DNA of 14,095 nt. Origin: UBA1038 sp964480995. Lineage in GTDB: Bacteria > Bacillota > Clostridia > Christensenellales > Aristaeellaceae. Every line of letters starts with the position of its first letter. The stretch's first letter is position 1. Below the pieces are notes generated by a model. That model was not told the origin of the DNA. It did no database searches and saw only the letters and a list, made by a program, of their open reading frames with translations. This document shows, in pieces, positions 8,278-14,095 of the stretch. The translations under genes and the position numbers were made by a program. The DNA is taken from positions 1 through 14,095 of the forward strand of contig CAYZRZ010000042.1 in assembly GCA_964480995.1 (NCBI GenBank), read 5' to 3'.

Positions 8278-8307
8278 ATTGTAGCATATTCAAGGGGAGG
8301 CTGTAAA
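8278..8307 (-). promoter_or_regulatory. Sigma-A type promoter for the polA operon
   Basis: On the minus strand TTTACA (8307 to 8302) and TACAAT (8283 to 8278) are 18 bases apart, and the -10 is preceded by TGC. Transcription should start near 8271, leaving a leader of roughly 12 bases that consists mostly of the ribosome binding site. Confidence 0.6.
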
Positions 8308-8369
8308 AGATGGAAGGGCAGGCGCGTGAAAGGCCATCGCGGTGGCAGGATACCTGTTTCTCGCCGCTC

Positions 8370-8400
8370 AAAAAGAGCCGAAGCCTCAGCAGGCCTGCTC
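8370..8400 (-). terminator. Possible weak intrinsic terminator
   Basis: Read on the minus strand, GAGC (8400-8397) pairs with GCTC (8378-8375). An inner imperfect stem AGGCC/GGCTT with a short bulge lies between them, followed by TTTTT (8374-8370). It lies about 100 bases after the 41-residue ORF and before the polA promoter, where a terminator is expected. The stem is imperfect, so the call is tentative. The rest of 8308-8498 shows no gene that I recognise. Confidence 0.35.
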
Positions 8401-8498
8401 ATTTGAACATAAGGGATCGGGCTTTGGAGATGAATGGCGCGGCCACGCGGCGGTGAATATGGTCAGCAACCGATTAGACGCACCGTAATGACAGGCGC

Positions 8499-8624
8499 TT
8501 ATTTCTTGGGCTGCGGCTTGGAGTCCGGTTTTTTTGCAGGCTCGGGGGTTTTGGCAGGGGCGCTCTCAGGCGCCTTTTTTGCTTTTTTCATAGCCGGTTT
8601 GAGTACTTTGCTCTTATCTCCCAT
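8499..8624 (-). CDS. Small lysine/proline/alanine-rich basic protein, unknown function
   Basis: 41-residue ORF not resembling a family I can name. It reads MGDKSKVLKPAMKKAKKA and then a Pro/Ala/Lys-rich tail ending PKK. By count it has 13 lysines, 8 prolines and only 4 acidic residues, so it is strongly basic and probably disordered, somewhat like the tails of histone H1-like proteins. No cysteine, signal peptide or membrane segment is present. Support for a real gene is good: AAGGAG lies 8 bases before the ATG, and a fully consensus promoter lies about 60 bases upstream. It could bind nucleic acid or another polyanion; this is inference only. It stands alone between the decayed AlkZ-related gene and polA. 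Confidence 0.7.
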   Translation of the reverse strand: MGDKSKVLKPAMKKAKKAPESAPAKTPEPAKKPDSKPQPKK

Positions 8625-8682
8625 CTTGTGTTCTCCTTCCGTAAGATACTCTTTTTCGCTTTACCGCATGACCGCTGTCTGG

Positions 8683-8710
8683 ATTATATATCCGAATAGA
8701 AGCATGTCAA
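8683..8710 (-). promoter_or_regulatory. Consensus sigma-A promoter for the small basic protein
   Basis: On the minus strand TTGACA (8710 to 8705) and TATAAT (8688 to 8683) match the consensus at all 12 positions, with a 16-base spacer. The transcript would begin near 8676, about 50 bases before the ATG at 8624. It is the best match to consensus in the window. Confidence 0.75.
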
Positions 8711-8776
8711 TACCATGATGCCGGCAAATATCAACAGACCATTGCTCCTGTCCATTGATCCCGGGACCTCCTCCAT
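8684..8776 (-). CDS. Candidate hydrophobic micro-ORF, possible single-TM peptide
   Basis: Open frame of 30 codons from ATG 8776, or 23 from the second ATG at 8755. The second start has GGAGGAGG about 11 bases upstream, a long but usable spacing. The shorter peptide begins MDRSNGLLIFAGIMVL and ends in YSDI, so it would be one membrane helix with short polar ends. It begins 12 bases after the stop of the AlkZ-related remnant. Its last codons coincide with the consensus promoter of the next gene, which may explain part of the sequence without any coding. Coding is therefore uncertain, and I know no family for it. Confidence 0.3.
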   Translation of the reverse strand: MEEVPGSMDRSNGLLIFAGIMVLTCFYSDI

Positions 8777-8788
8777 TTTCACCCTGTG

Positions 8789-9243
8789 TCATCCGGCGAT
8801 AAACTTCTGTATCTTTTTTAAGGAAGCCGCTGGGTTCAGCTGATAAACGCGCTGCGTGATAGCCCGGATGGCTTCCTCTCTATCCAGTTTTGACGCGCTG
8901 TCAAATACATCCTGCCCCCAAAACAGCTCGGTGGTGCAAAAAACAGTGGATGACCAGCCATAGGCTCCTCCCTTTGGGGATATCTTCTGCTGCCTGCCGC
9001 ACAGGGTCAGGTACATGCCCATCTGCAGCTGGACAAGGGCCTGATCAAACTGTGATTTCTCCTCCCTGCCAAACCCCGCCAGCCCCTTGACGGCATGCAG
9101 CGGCAGCTCGCCGTGATCTGAAACGGTATCATAGATCCGCTTGGCGAGGCGGCTGATCCTGCCGTCCTCCCAGGCCTCTATAAAAGGGTTTCTCCGCCGC
9201 GCCGGGCAGCCAGAAAATAGGGATTTTGAATGTTCCTGTCCAT
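8789..9243 (-). pseudogene. AlkZ-related protein, frameshifted remnant
   Basis: The ATG at 9243, with GAGGG 8 bases upstream, opens MDRNIQNPYFLAARRGGETLL and meets TAG at 9180-9178. The next frame continues from the same place as EAWEDGRISRLAKRIYD, then LAGFGREEKSQFDQALVQLQ, then YGWSSTVFCTTELFW, to a TGA at 8791-8789. A single lost base in the T run at 9185-9182 accounts for the break; with it restored the product would be 151 residues. The pattern recalls the C-terminal part of the AlkZ-related (winged-helix) proteins of Firmicutes, and the usual N-terminal half is absent. The family name is from memory and moderate in certainty. The frameshift could also be a sequencing error. Confidence 0.6.
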
Positions 9244-9258
9244 TATGCCAACCCTCAT

Positions 9259-9590
9259 TCAGGCTTCATGCGCCTTCTCCCGGAGCTCTCTTCGCGCGTG
9301 CCCGGGCATCCTGCTCACGGCCGTCTGGCAGGCATGGTCGATCATGCGGATGATATCGCCGTCAGGGACTGTGCCATCAAGACTGACCGTGTTAAAAAAC
9401 GGCTGCTGTACCGGCGGGCAGTGATAACCCCTTCTCACCGCGCCGGGATAGGCGCTCCTGTAAAACTCCCCCGTCAGCCTATCGCAGTTGAAGGTAGCCT
9501 TTGGCTGACCATTCAGCGTGAACAGCTGGGCGAAAATGCGCGCGGCGCCGCTCTCCGCCTTCAGACAGATCCTTGTCAGATAAACAGCTT
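9259..9590 (-). pseudogene. MmcQ/YjbR-like protein, N-terminally truncated
   Basis: The frame carries a YjbR-like (MmcQ) core: RIFAQLFTLNGQPKATFNCD, YPGAVRRGYHCPP and FFNTVSLDGTVPDGDIIRMIDHA, the last matching the family's WNTVxLDGxxPD block. YjbR proteins are small, about 115-120 residues, with a double-wing-like fold; their function is poorly known. Here the first 25-30 residues are missing. The frame runs back into the 3' end of the zinc-ribbon gene, and no ATG, GTG or TTG lies in it between that gene's stop and the conserved core. This suggests a 5' deletion that left the fragment against its neighbour. The stop TGA at 9259-9261 abuts the AlkZ-related remnant. Confidence 0.6.
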
Positions 9591-10283
9591 CTTCCTGATT
9601 TCCTCTTTGAGAGGCTTGTTCCGTTCCACCAGCAGCAGGGCCGCCGCGAAGACGGCGATGGGGATGGCCGCGTAGAAGGACCACTCAAAGCGCATGCCAT
9701 ATCCCGCGTACCAGCGGATCAGGGTTTCAACGCCCGGCAGGAAGAGGCCGACCGCCAGACAGGCCAGGGCAATGCGGTACAGCCAGGCCCATTCCAGCCG
9801 GCGAAGCGACAGCATGATCAGGATGAAGGTGATGCCGCTGAGCAGCAGCAAAGGAATGATCAATCTCAAGTACCAGCTCATTCCTCCTGACATCAGGGCA
9901 ACCAGGAACAAAAACAGGCCCAGCGCCGCGAAATCGATGCCCACAAAGGCATAGGGGCGCGAAAACTTATGCAGCAGCGGTACCACAAACCAGCAGTACA
10001 AGAGGCCCACCGCGCCGATCACATAGGGCGACCAGTTCAGCCCGCCGCCACTCAGAAAATCAAGCAGCAGGGTAATGACGGCATTGGCTATGAGCAGAAT
10101 AGCCACCAGCTGCCGGGCATAGCGCCGGTCGATACGGGCTTCCTTCACATCCACCGTTTCGGGATAGGGCAGAGTGTCGGGCGCTTCCCAATCGCAGCGC
10201 GGGTTGAGCACCGCGGTGCCGCACAGCGGGCAATCCCGCTCGCTGGGGGCCAGCTCCACCCCGCAATGAACGCAATAGCTCAT
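9576..10283 (-). CDS. Zinc-ribbon six-TM membrane protein (DUF6320-like)
   Basis: 235-residue membrane protein. The N-terminus is a zinc ribbon with C4-x2-C7 and C18-x2-C21 (YCVHCG and CPLCG). Six hydrophobic helices follow at about 57-78, 85-105, 112-132, 138-160, 167-184 and 199-219, with a basic C-terminal end. The layout matches the DUF6320 proteins of Clostridia, whose function is unknown. The ATG shares ATGA with the acyltransferase stop, so the two are almost surely translated together. The ribbon would face the cytoplasm and could recruit the acyltransferase or esterase to the membrane; that is inference. No transport or catalytic motif was seen in the helices. Confidence 0.8.
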   Translation of the reverse strand: MSYCVHCGVELAPSERDCPLCGTAVLNPRCDWEAPDTLPYPETVDVKEARIDRRYARQLVAILLIANAVITLLLDFLSGGGLNWSPYVIGAVGLLYCWFVVPLLHKFSRPYAFVGIDFAALGLFLFLVALMSGGMSWYLRLIIPLLLLSGITFILIMLSLRRLEWAWLYRIALACLAVGLFLPGVETLIRWYAGYGMRFEWSFYAAIPIAVFAAALLLVERNKPLKEEIRKKLFI

Positions 10284-11593
10284 CGATTAATCCTCCTGTT
10301 GCTCTCCACCATCACGGGCACGCCCTCGCGGATCAAGGCGGACAGCACGCGCCTCTCCACCTCAGGCTCCTTGATGGTTCTGCTGAAGCTCAAATAAGTC
10401 TGTCCGTTTACGCTGACGCAGCCGATTGACAGCGGATTGCTGCGCCCGGCACCGATGATAAAGTCAAGCCTTCTCACATGCTCGCGCATGCCATCAGGCA
10501 GATCAATGCGTCCCATGTTGGACAGCACGGAAGTAAAATAGCGCTCACCCGTCAGCGTGTACATCAGCCGCAGGATCAGGCTCTTGATGACAAGAGGCAC
10601 GAGGCGGATAGCCTTTGACTGCTCGGCGTGCACATTGGATGAGAACCTCGCGTTGATCAGCTGCTCCGCTGTTTCATAGCCCATGGAATGCTTCACCAGC
10701 GTGATGATGTCATCCAGGCTGTACTCCCCGTAGTTCGCGTATACGGGGACATTGATGTAACTGGAGAAATTGCGCAGCGTGCTGCTCTTATAGTACTTTC
10801 GCAGGTTGACGGGCATGGAGAGCTTGACAGGCCGCTTCCCCAGGCTCCTGCGCTTATCTTCCTTGGCGATGCCCACCAGCGCATGCAAAATCAGGGCCGC
10901 CAGATAGGTGTTTACTGTCGCCCCGCGCTTCTTCGCGGCGCCCGAGAGGCGGCCGGAATCCATGATGCCGGTCGTGACCTGCAGGTAGTCCCGCTCAGCA
11001 GGCGTGCCGCGCAGAGGATAAGCGGCCTCCTCCCCCCGCGGGCGGGCGGCATCCCTGGCGTAGACGGGAAAGCTGTCTTCCCACTCGCCGGGTTTGGGTT
11101 TGTCCCGGCAATCCAGTATATAGGGCGGGAAGGCCGGGATGCGATTTGTATGCTTCAGCCTCAAATACTCCGCGATCAATGTCAGCAGGAAGGTCATCGT
11201 GCCCGTGCCGTCCGCCAGTACATGGAAGATCTCGACCGCTATGCGGCAATCATGCACACGCACGCGGAACATAAAGTGCCCGTCGCGCCCGGCTGACAAG
11301 GGCAGGCAGGGATTGGAGGCGTCGGGCTGCACACGCGGCACGCCTTCCTGCTGCTCCAGATAAAACCAAAACAAGCCCCGCCGCAGGCGATAAGCAAAAT
11401 AGGGCAGACGCTTGACGGTGTTTTTAAGCGCCTGGCTTAAAAGCGTCTCGTCCACGGGCTCATCCAGCGTCACGGACAGGCGGTAAACCGCCATCCAGCC
11501 GAAGGTACGGGTGGCGGGATAAATCTTGCCCGCGTTATCCAGCTTCAGCCACTCGGGCGCCGGGTAGCGGGGTTTCTTCCGCTTGCCGCTCAT
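10280..11593 (-). CDS. Condensation-domain acyltransferase (alcohol acetyltransferase-like)
   Basis: 437-residue protein of the CoA-dependent acyltransferase superfamily that includes NRPS condensation domains, alcohol acetyltransferases and polyketide-associated PapA enzymes. The active-site motif HxxxDG is H124-V-L-A-D128-G129, in EIFHVLADGTG. The N-terminal half has the expected strand/helix pattern (VDETLLSQALKNTVKRLPYF), and the C-terminal half has NVPVYANYGEYSLDD and LSNMGRIDLP, as in the acetyltransferase branch. It should move an acyl group to an alcohol or amine; donor and acceptor are unknown. The ATG at 11593 is chosen because it shares ATGA with the esterase stop; a longer in-frame version would overlap the esterase by more than 100 bases. 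It is the middle gene of the cassette. Confidence 0.85.
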   Translation of the reverse strand: MSGKRKKPRYPAPEWLKLDNAGKIYPATRTFGWMAVYRLSVTLDEPVDETLLSQALKNTVKRLPYFAYRLRRGLFWFYLEQQEGVPRVQPDASNPCLPLSAGRDGHFMFRVRVHDCRIAVEIFHVLADGTGTMTFLLTLIAEYLRLKHTNRIPAFPPYILDCRDKPKPGEWEDSFPVYARDAARPRGEEAAYPLRGTPAERDYLQVTTGIMDSGRLSGAAKKRGATVNTYLAALILHALVGIAKEDKRRSLGKRPVKLSMPVNLRKYYKSSTLRNFSSYINVPVYANYGEYSLDDIITLVKHSMGYETAEQLINARFSSNVHAEQSKAIRLVPLVIKSLILRLMYTLTGERYFTSVLSNMGRIDLPDGMREHVRRLDFIIGAGRSNPLSIGCVSVNGQTYLSFSRTIKEPEVERRVLSALIREGVPVMVESNRRINR

Positions 11594-12477
11594 TGCCGCC
11601 TGCCCTCCAGGCGCCTGGCGATTTCGCGTATGGCTTCCCTGGCCTCCGGCACGCCGTAGAGCACATATACATGCCACAGCCCGTCTTCGACATACAGCTC
11701 GCATTCACAGCCGGCGCGCTCCAGCGCCTCCTTCATCAGGCGGCTGTCGTCAAGCAGTATCTCATGGCTGCCCACAATGATATAGGAGGGCGGCAGGCCT
11801 GCCAGATCCCCGTAAAGGGGCGAGATGAGGGGATTCTCCAGGCTCTCCCCTCCCCCGTAGTAAGCAGCGTACACCAGCAGGTTATCCCGGTCGATCAGCG
11901 GATCGAGCGCCTGCAGGGCGCTGACATCCCGCTTCATTGTCAGATCCGTCCATGGCGAGATGGCGATGATCTGCTCGGGCTGGGGCAGCCCCAGCTGCTT
12001 GAGATATAATGCCAGGGCAAAGCAAAGCCCGCCGCCGGCCGACTCCCCCACAAAGGCGATGTCAGATGGGGCATAGCGCGTCAGCATTTCCTTATAGGAG
12101 GTCAGGGCATCCTCAAGCGCTGCCGGAAAGGGGTCTTCAGGGGCCAGGCGGTAGCCTACACACAGCGACGCGCGCCCCGTCACCTCCGCCAGATGGCCGC
12201 CGAACACCTTGGCGTATGGCAGCCCCCCCGCCGAATAGGCGCCGCCGTGAAGGTACAGGATGGCGCGGCTGACATGCCCTTTCAGGGGCACTGCCCAGGC
12301 CGCGTCAAATTCAGAGAAGCGCACATCGTGGTAATGCACGCTCCCCTCCATCGCCCGGCTGCCGATGCGCCCCAGCGCGTCCTGCCCCCGGCGTGACTGC
12401 TCCAGCGTCGCCCCCACAATGATCGGGTTGAGCAGCCTGATCTGCCCGCGCAGAATGGTACTGACAATCGAAGGCAT
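11590..12477 (-). CDS. Alpha/beta hydrolase of the HSL (hormone-sensitive lipase) family
   Basis: 295-residue esterase-type hydrolase. The oxyanion motif HGG is at 77-79 (LYLHGGAYSAG). The nucleophile is S146 in GESAG. The catalytic histidine is probably H269 in DGLWHVY. The acid is less clear: the position that is Asp in DPLRDE of well-studied members is E239 here (SHEILLDDS), with D243 and D244 nearby. GGAGG lies about 6 bases before the ATG. There is no signal peptide; the N-terminus has a mildly hydrophobic helix as in other family members. It is the first gene of the cassette, with its own promoter. It probably hydrolyses a small or acyl ester, perhaps the substrate or product of the acyltransferase. 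Confidence 0.9.
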   Translation of the reverse strand: MPSIVSTILRGQIRLLNPIIVGATLEQSRRGQDALGRIGSRAMEGSVHYHDVRFSEFDAAWAVPLKGHVSRAILYLHGGAYSAGGLPYAKVFGGHLAEVTGRASLCVGYRLAPEDPFPAALEDALTSYKEMLTRYAPSDIAFVGESAGGGLCFALALYLKQLGLPQPEQIIAISPWTDLTMKRDVSALQALDPLIDRDNLLVYAAYYGGGESLENPLISPLYGDLAGLPPSYIIVGSHEILLDDSRLMKEALERAGCECELYVEDGLWHVYVLYGVPEAREAIREIARRLEGRRQ

Positions 12478-12509
12478 TCAAGCCCTCCCTTCTCTTGTAT
12501 CCTGTATGT

Positions 12510-12539
12510 ATTGTACCAGAAAGGGGACAGCGGCTTCAA
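12510..12539 (-). promoter_or_regulatory. Sigma-A type promoter for the esterase cassette
   Basis: On the minus strand TTGAAG (12539 to 12534) and TACAAT (12515 to 12510) are 18 bases apart, with TGG before the -10. Transcription would start near 12503, leaving a leader of about 25 bases. Confidence 0.6.
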
Positions 12540-12544
12540 TCAAT

Positions 12545-12574
12545 AAAAAGGGAGACCCCTTTTTGGAGGTCTCC
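12545..12574 (-). terminator. Strong intrinsic terminator after the ABC permease
   Basis: On the minus strand GGAGACCTC (12574 to 12566) pairs with GGGGTCTCC (12559 to 12551) over 9 bases, one of them a G-T wobble. The loop is about 6 bases, rich in A. TTTTT (12549 to 12545) follows after one C. It separates the permease gene from the esterase cassette and acts on the minus strand only. Confidence 0.88.
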
Positions 12575-12617
12575 TCACACTGCCACGCATTCAGCTATCC
12601 ATCTCTATCTGAATCAG

Positions 12618-14095
12618 CTACTTGATATTCCCTCTGAAATCACCGGCCGGATCATTTCCTTCGGCCTTCGACCCGGCCGGGGCCAGGCCCAGCTTCTCAA
12701 GCCTGCGCCTTCTTCGGTTCCTCGCCTCGATCCTCTCCCCCAGATCTCTGGCGCCCACGCCGTAGACCAGATAAAGGATCAGCCCGGAGACGATCATGAT
12801 GAACACCGTGGAGGCGTTGCGGCGGCCTGTCGCGTTGACATTGTAGCCGTAGAGCCCTTCCTCCCTGGTCATGCTCTGGATGACCATCGCGTAGGAGGTA
12901 CCGTAGCTGCTGGCGAAGGTGGCGGACATATCATATTCTGTGAACAGGGTGTTGAAGTTAAGAGCGAACACCGCCAGTACGCTTGGCAGGATGATGGGCA
13001 GCTTGACCCGCAGGAAGGTTCGCAGGCTCGACGCGCCCAGGCTCTTGGCCGCCTCCTCCAGCTCAGAGTCAATGGCGTAGAAGCTGGCCTTGATCATGCG
13101 CAGAGAGAAGGGCAGCCTGACCACCGTATAGGCAATGATGATCAGCAGCCGCACATTATCCATGTAATACAGGTTGTTAAACCCGGTATACCAGATATCA
13201 TTGCTGTTGAAGTAAATGCGGTAGGAGTAGCAGATCAGGATGGTCGGCAGCAGCCAGGGAAACAGCAGGCTGTATTCCAGCACCGCGCCTGACTTGCGCA
13301 GCTTGCCTGTCCGGGTCCGCTTGAATATATAGTTGCAGGCGACCACCACGATCACACAGGCGATGGCCGCGGCGAGCGCCGAGAGGATAAAGCTGGTGCG
13401 GATGCCGCCCAGGGTCGCCTCGTTAGAAAACAGGCCGCTGATCGCCCCTTCGCGGATACGGGCCGTGCCGCGGGAGGTCATATAGCTGTAATCCTGCTGG
13501 CCGAAATAGTTGACCAGCGTCCATCCCTTGGGGTCCAGCGTTTTCATCTGGATGGCGCTGTGCGTCTGAAAGGAGAAGATGACGATCATGACCACCGGGG
13601 TCATATAGATCACAAACAGCACATAGGCGTAGATATGCGCCAGCACGTTGGCAAGGGGGTTGTTGATCTTCTGCTTGACCAGCTTGGCCTTGGTCTTTGA
13701 GACGGAGAGATAGTGCCCTTTCTTTTCATAGCTGCTGAGAACGGTGAGCAGCACGATCGTAAACAGCGCCAGGATGATCGACAGCAGCGCCGCGCGCGCC
13801 TGCGGGAAGGCCTCGTCAGCCATGGAAGAACCGGCCAGGCGGACGATCTCCGGATTGATGCTGTCATAGCCCAGCAGCACCGGGGCTGACATGGCGCACA
13901 GGCCGGTGATAAAGGTCATCACTGTCAGGGAAAACAGCGTGGGCAGCAGGGTGGGCAGGACCACCTTGAGCAGCACCTTGAAGGGTCTGGCGCCCAGGTT
14001 GCGCGCCGCCTCCACCGTGTTGTAGTCGATTCCGCGGATGGCATTGCGCAGGAACAGCATATGGTTGCTGGTGCAGGCAAAGGTCATCGTGAACA
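12618..14095 (-). CDS. Two-domain iron-type ABC transporter permease, partial
   Basis: The gene continues past the right edge; 492 codons are visible and the true start is outside. It carries two permease domains, each with an EAA loop: EAARNLGARPFKVLLKVVLP and EEAAKSLGASSLRTFLRVKLP, roughly 320 residues apart. This fused layout is typical of FbpB/SfuB-like iron(III) and 2-aminoethylphosphonate importers. About ten hydrophobic segments are visible, with a long outside loop between the two domains and a charged Arg-rich tail (RNRRRRR). It would form the whole membrane pore in place of a permease pair. The ATPase and binding-protein genes are expected upstream, outside the window. The substrate is not fixed by the sequence. 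A strong terminator follows. Confidence 0.88.
   Translation of the reverse strand, partial: FTMTFACTSNHMLFLRNAIRGIDYNTVEAARNLGARPFKVLLKVVLPTLLPTLFSLTVMTFITGLCAMSAPVLLGYDSINPEIVRLAGSSMADEAFPQARAALLSIILALFTIVLLTVLSSYEKKGHYLSVSKTKAKLVKQKINNPLANVLAHIYAYVLFVIYMTPVVMIVIFSFQTHSAIQMKTLDPKGWTLVNYFGQQDYSYMTSRGTARIREGAISGLFSNEATLGGIRTSFILSALAAAIACVIVVVACNYIFKRTRTGKLRKSGAVLEYSLLFPWLLPTILICYSYRIYFNSNDIWYTGFNNLYYMDNVRLLIIIAYTVVRLPFSLRMIKASFYAIDSELEEAAKSLGASSLRTFLRVKLPIILPSVLAVFALNFNTLFTEYDMSATFASSYGTSYAMVIQSMTREEGLYGYNVNATGRRNASTVFIMIVSGLILYLVYGVGARDLGERIEARNRRRRRLEKLGLAPAGSKAEGNDPAGDFRGNIK

Noticed and set aside
8389..8400. Perfect 12-base palindrome AGCAGGCCTGCT as an operator.
   Set aside because: It is a single copy in GC-rich sequence, overlaps the terminator candidate and has no regulator gene beside it.
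8434..8718. Plus-strand ORF with a hydrophobic stretch over the small basic gene.
   Set aside because: Its Phe/Leu-rich segment is the complement of the lysine-rich codons, and no ribosome binding site precedes it.
9178..9190. Programmed -1 frameshifting to join the two AlkZ-related frames.
   Set aside because: CTT-TTA before the stop does not form a standard X-XXY-YYZ slippery heptamer; a lost base in a T run is simpler.
11594..11704. Longer N-terminus of the acyltransferase up to 11704.
   Set aside because: It would overlap the esterase by over 100 bases and read as Arg/Cys-rich shadow sequence; ATG 11593 forms the ATGA junction.

Overview
The window is a GC-rich piece of chromosome read mainly from the minus strand. 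It most likely comes from a high-GC member of the Clostridia. The reasons are the rimO-pgsA order, the polA-coaE-lytic transglycosylase order, strong GGAGG-type ribosome binding sites with some GTG starts, and sigma-A promoters of the extended -10 type. No rRNA, tRNA, CRISPR array, insertion sequence or prophage gene was seen. Species cannot be fixed from the sequence alone.

Layout, left to right. (1) 1-1476: the start of pgsA and all of rimO on the minus strand, coupled by an ATGA overlap, with an extended -10 promoter upstream of rimO. (2) 1515-2011: the only plus-strand gene, a GNAT acetyltransferase, with its own promoter divergent from rimO. (3) 2056-8307: a five-gene minus-strand operon from one promoter: polA (proofreading residues lost), coaE, a membrane-anchored lytic transglycosylase with an Arg/Asp repeat tail, a peptide-type solute-binding protein without a lipobox, and a flavin reductase-like protein. 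polA/coaE and coaE/transglycosylase overlap; the later gaps are about 40 and 24 bases. (4) 8370-8776: a stretch with no long gene. It holds a 41-residue Lys/Pro/Ala-rich ORF with a fully consensus TTGACA/TATAAT promoter, a very short hydrophobic ORF overlapping that promoter, and a weak terminator candidate. (5) 8789-9590: two decayed genes, an AlkZ-related fragment with a one-base frameshift and a YjbR-like gene without its N-terminus. (6) 9576-12539: a tight operon of HSL-type esterase, condensation-domain (HxxxDG) acyltransferase and six-TM zinc-ribbon protein, joined by two ATGA overlaps. (7) 12545-14095: a strong terminator and the 3' part of a two-domain iron-type ABC permease that runs off the right edge.

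Most of the window is housekeeping: phospholipid synthesis, ribosome modification, DNA repair, CoA synthesis and wall turnover. The less ordinary parts are the esterase/acyltransferase/zinc-ribbon cassette, which probably makes or remodels an ester-linked product at the membrane, and the two small ORFs at 8499-8776. No clearly new defence or mobile system is visible. These two places are the best candidates for undescribed biology.
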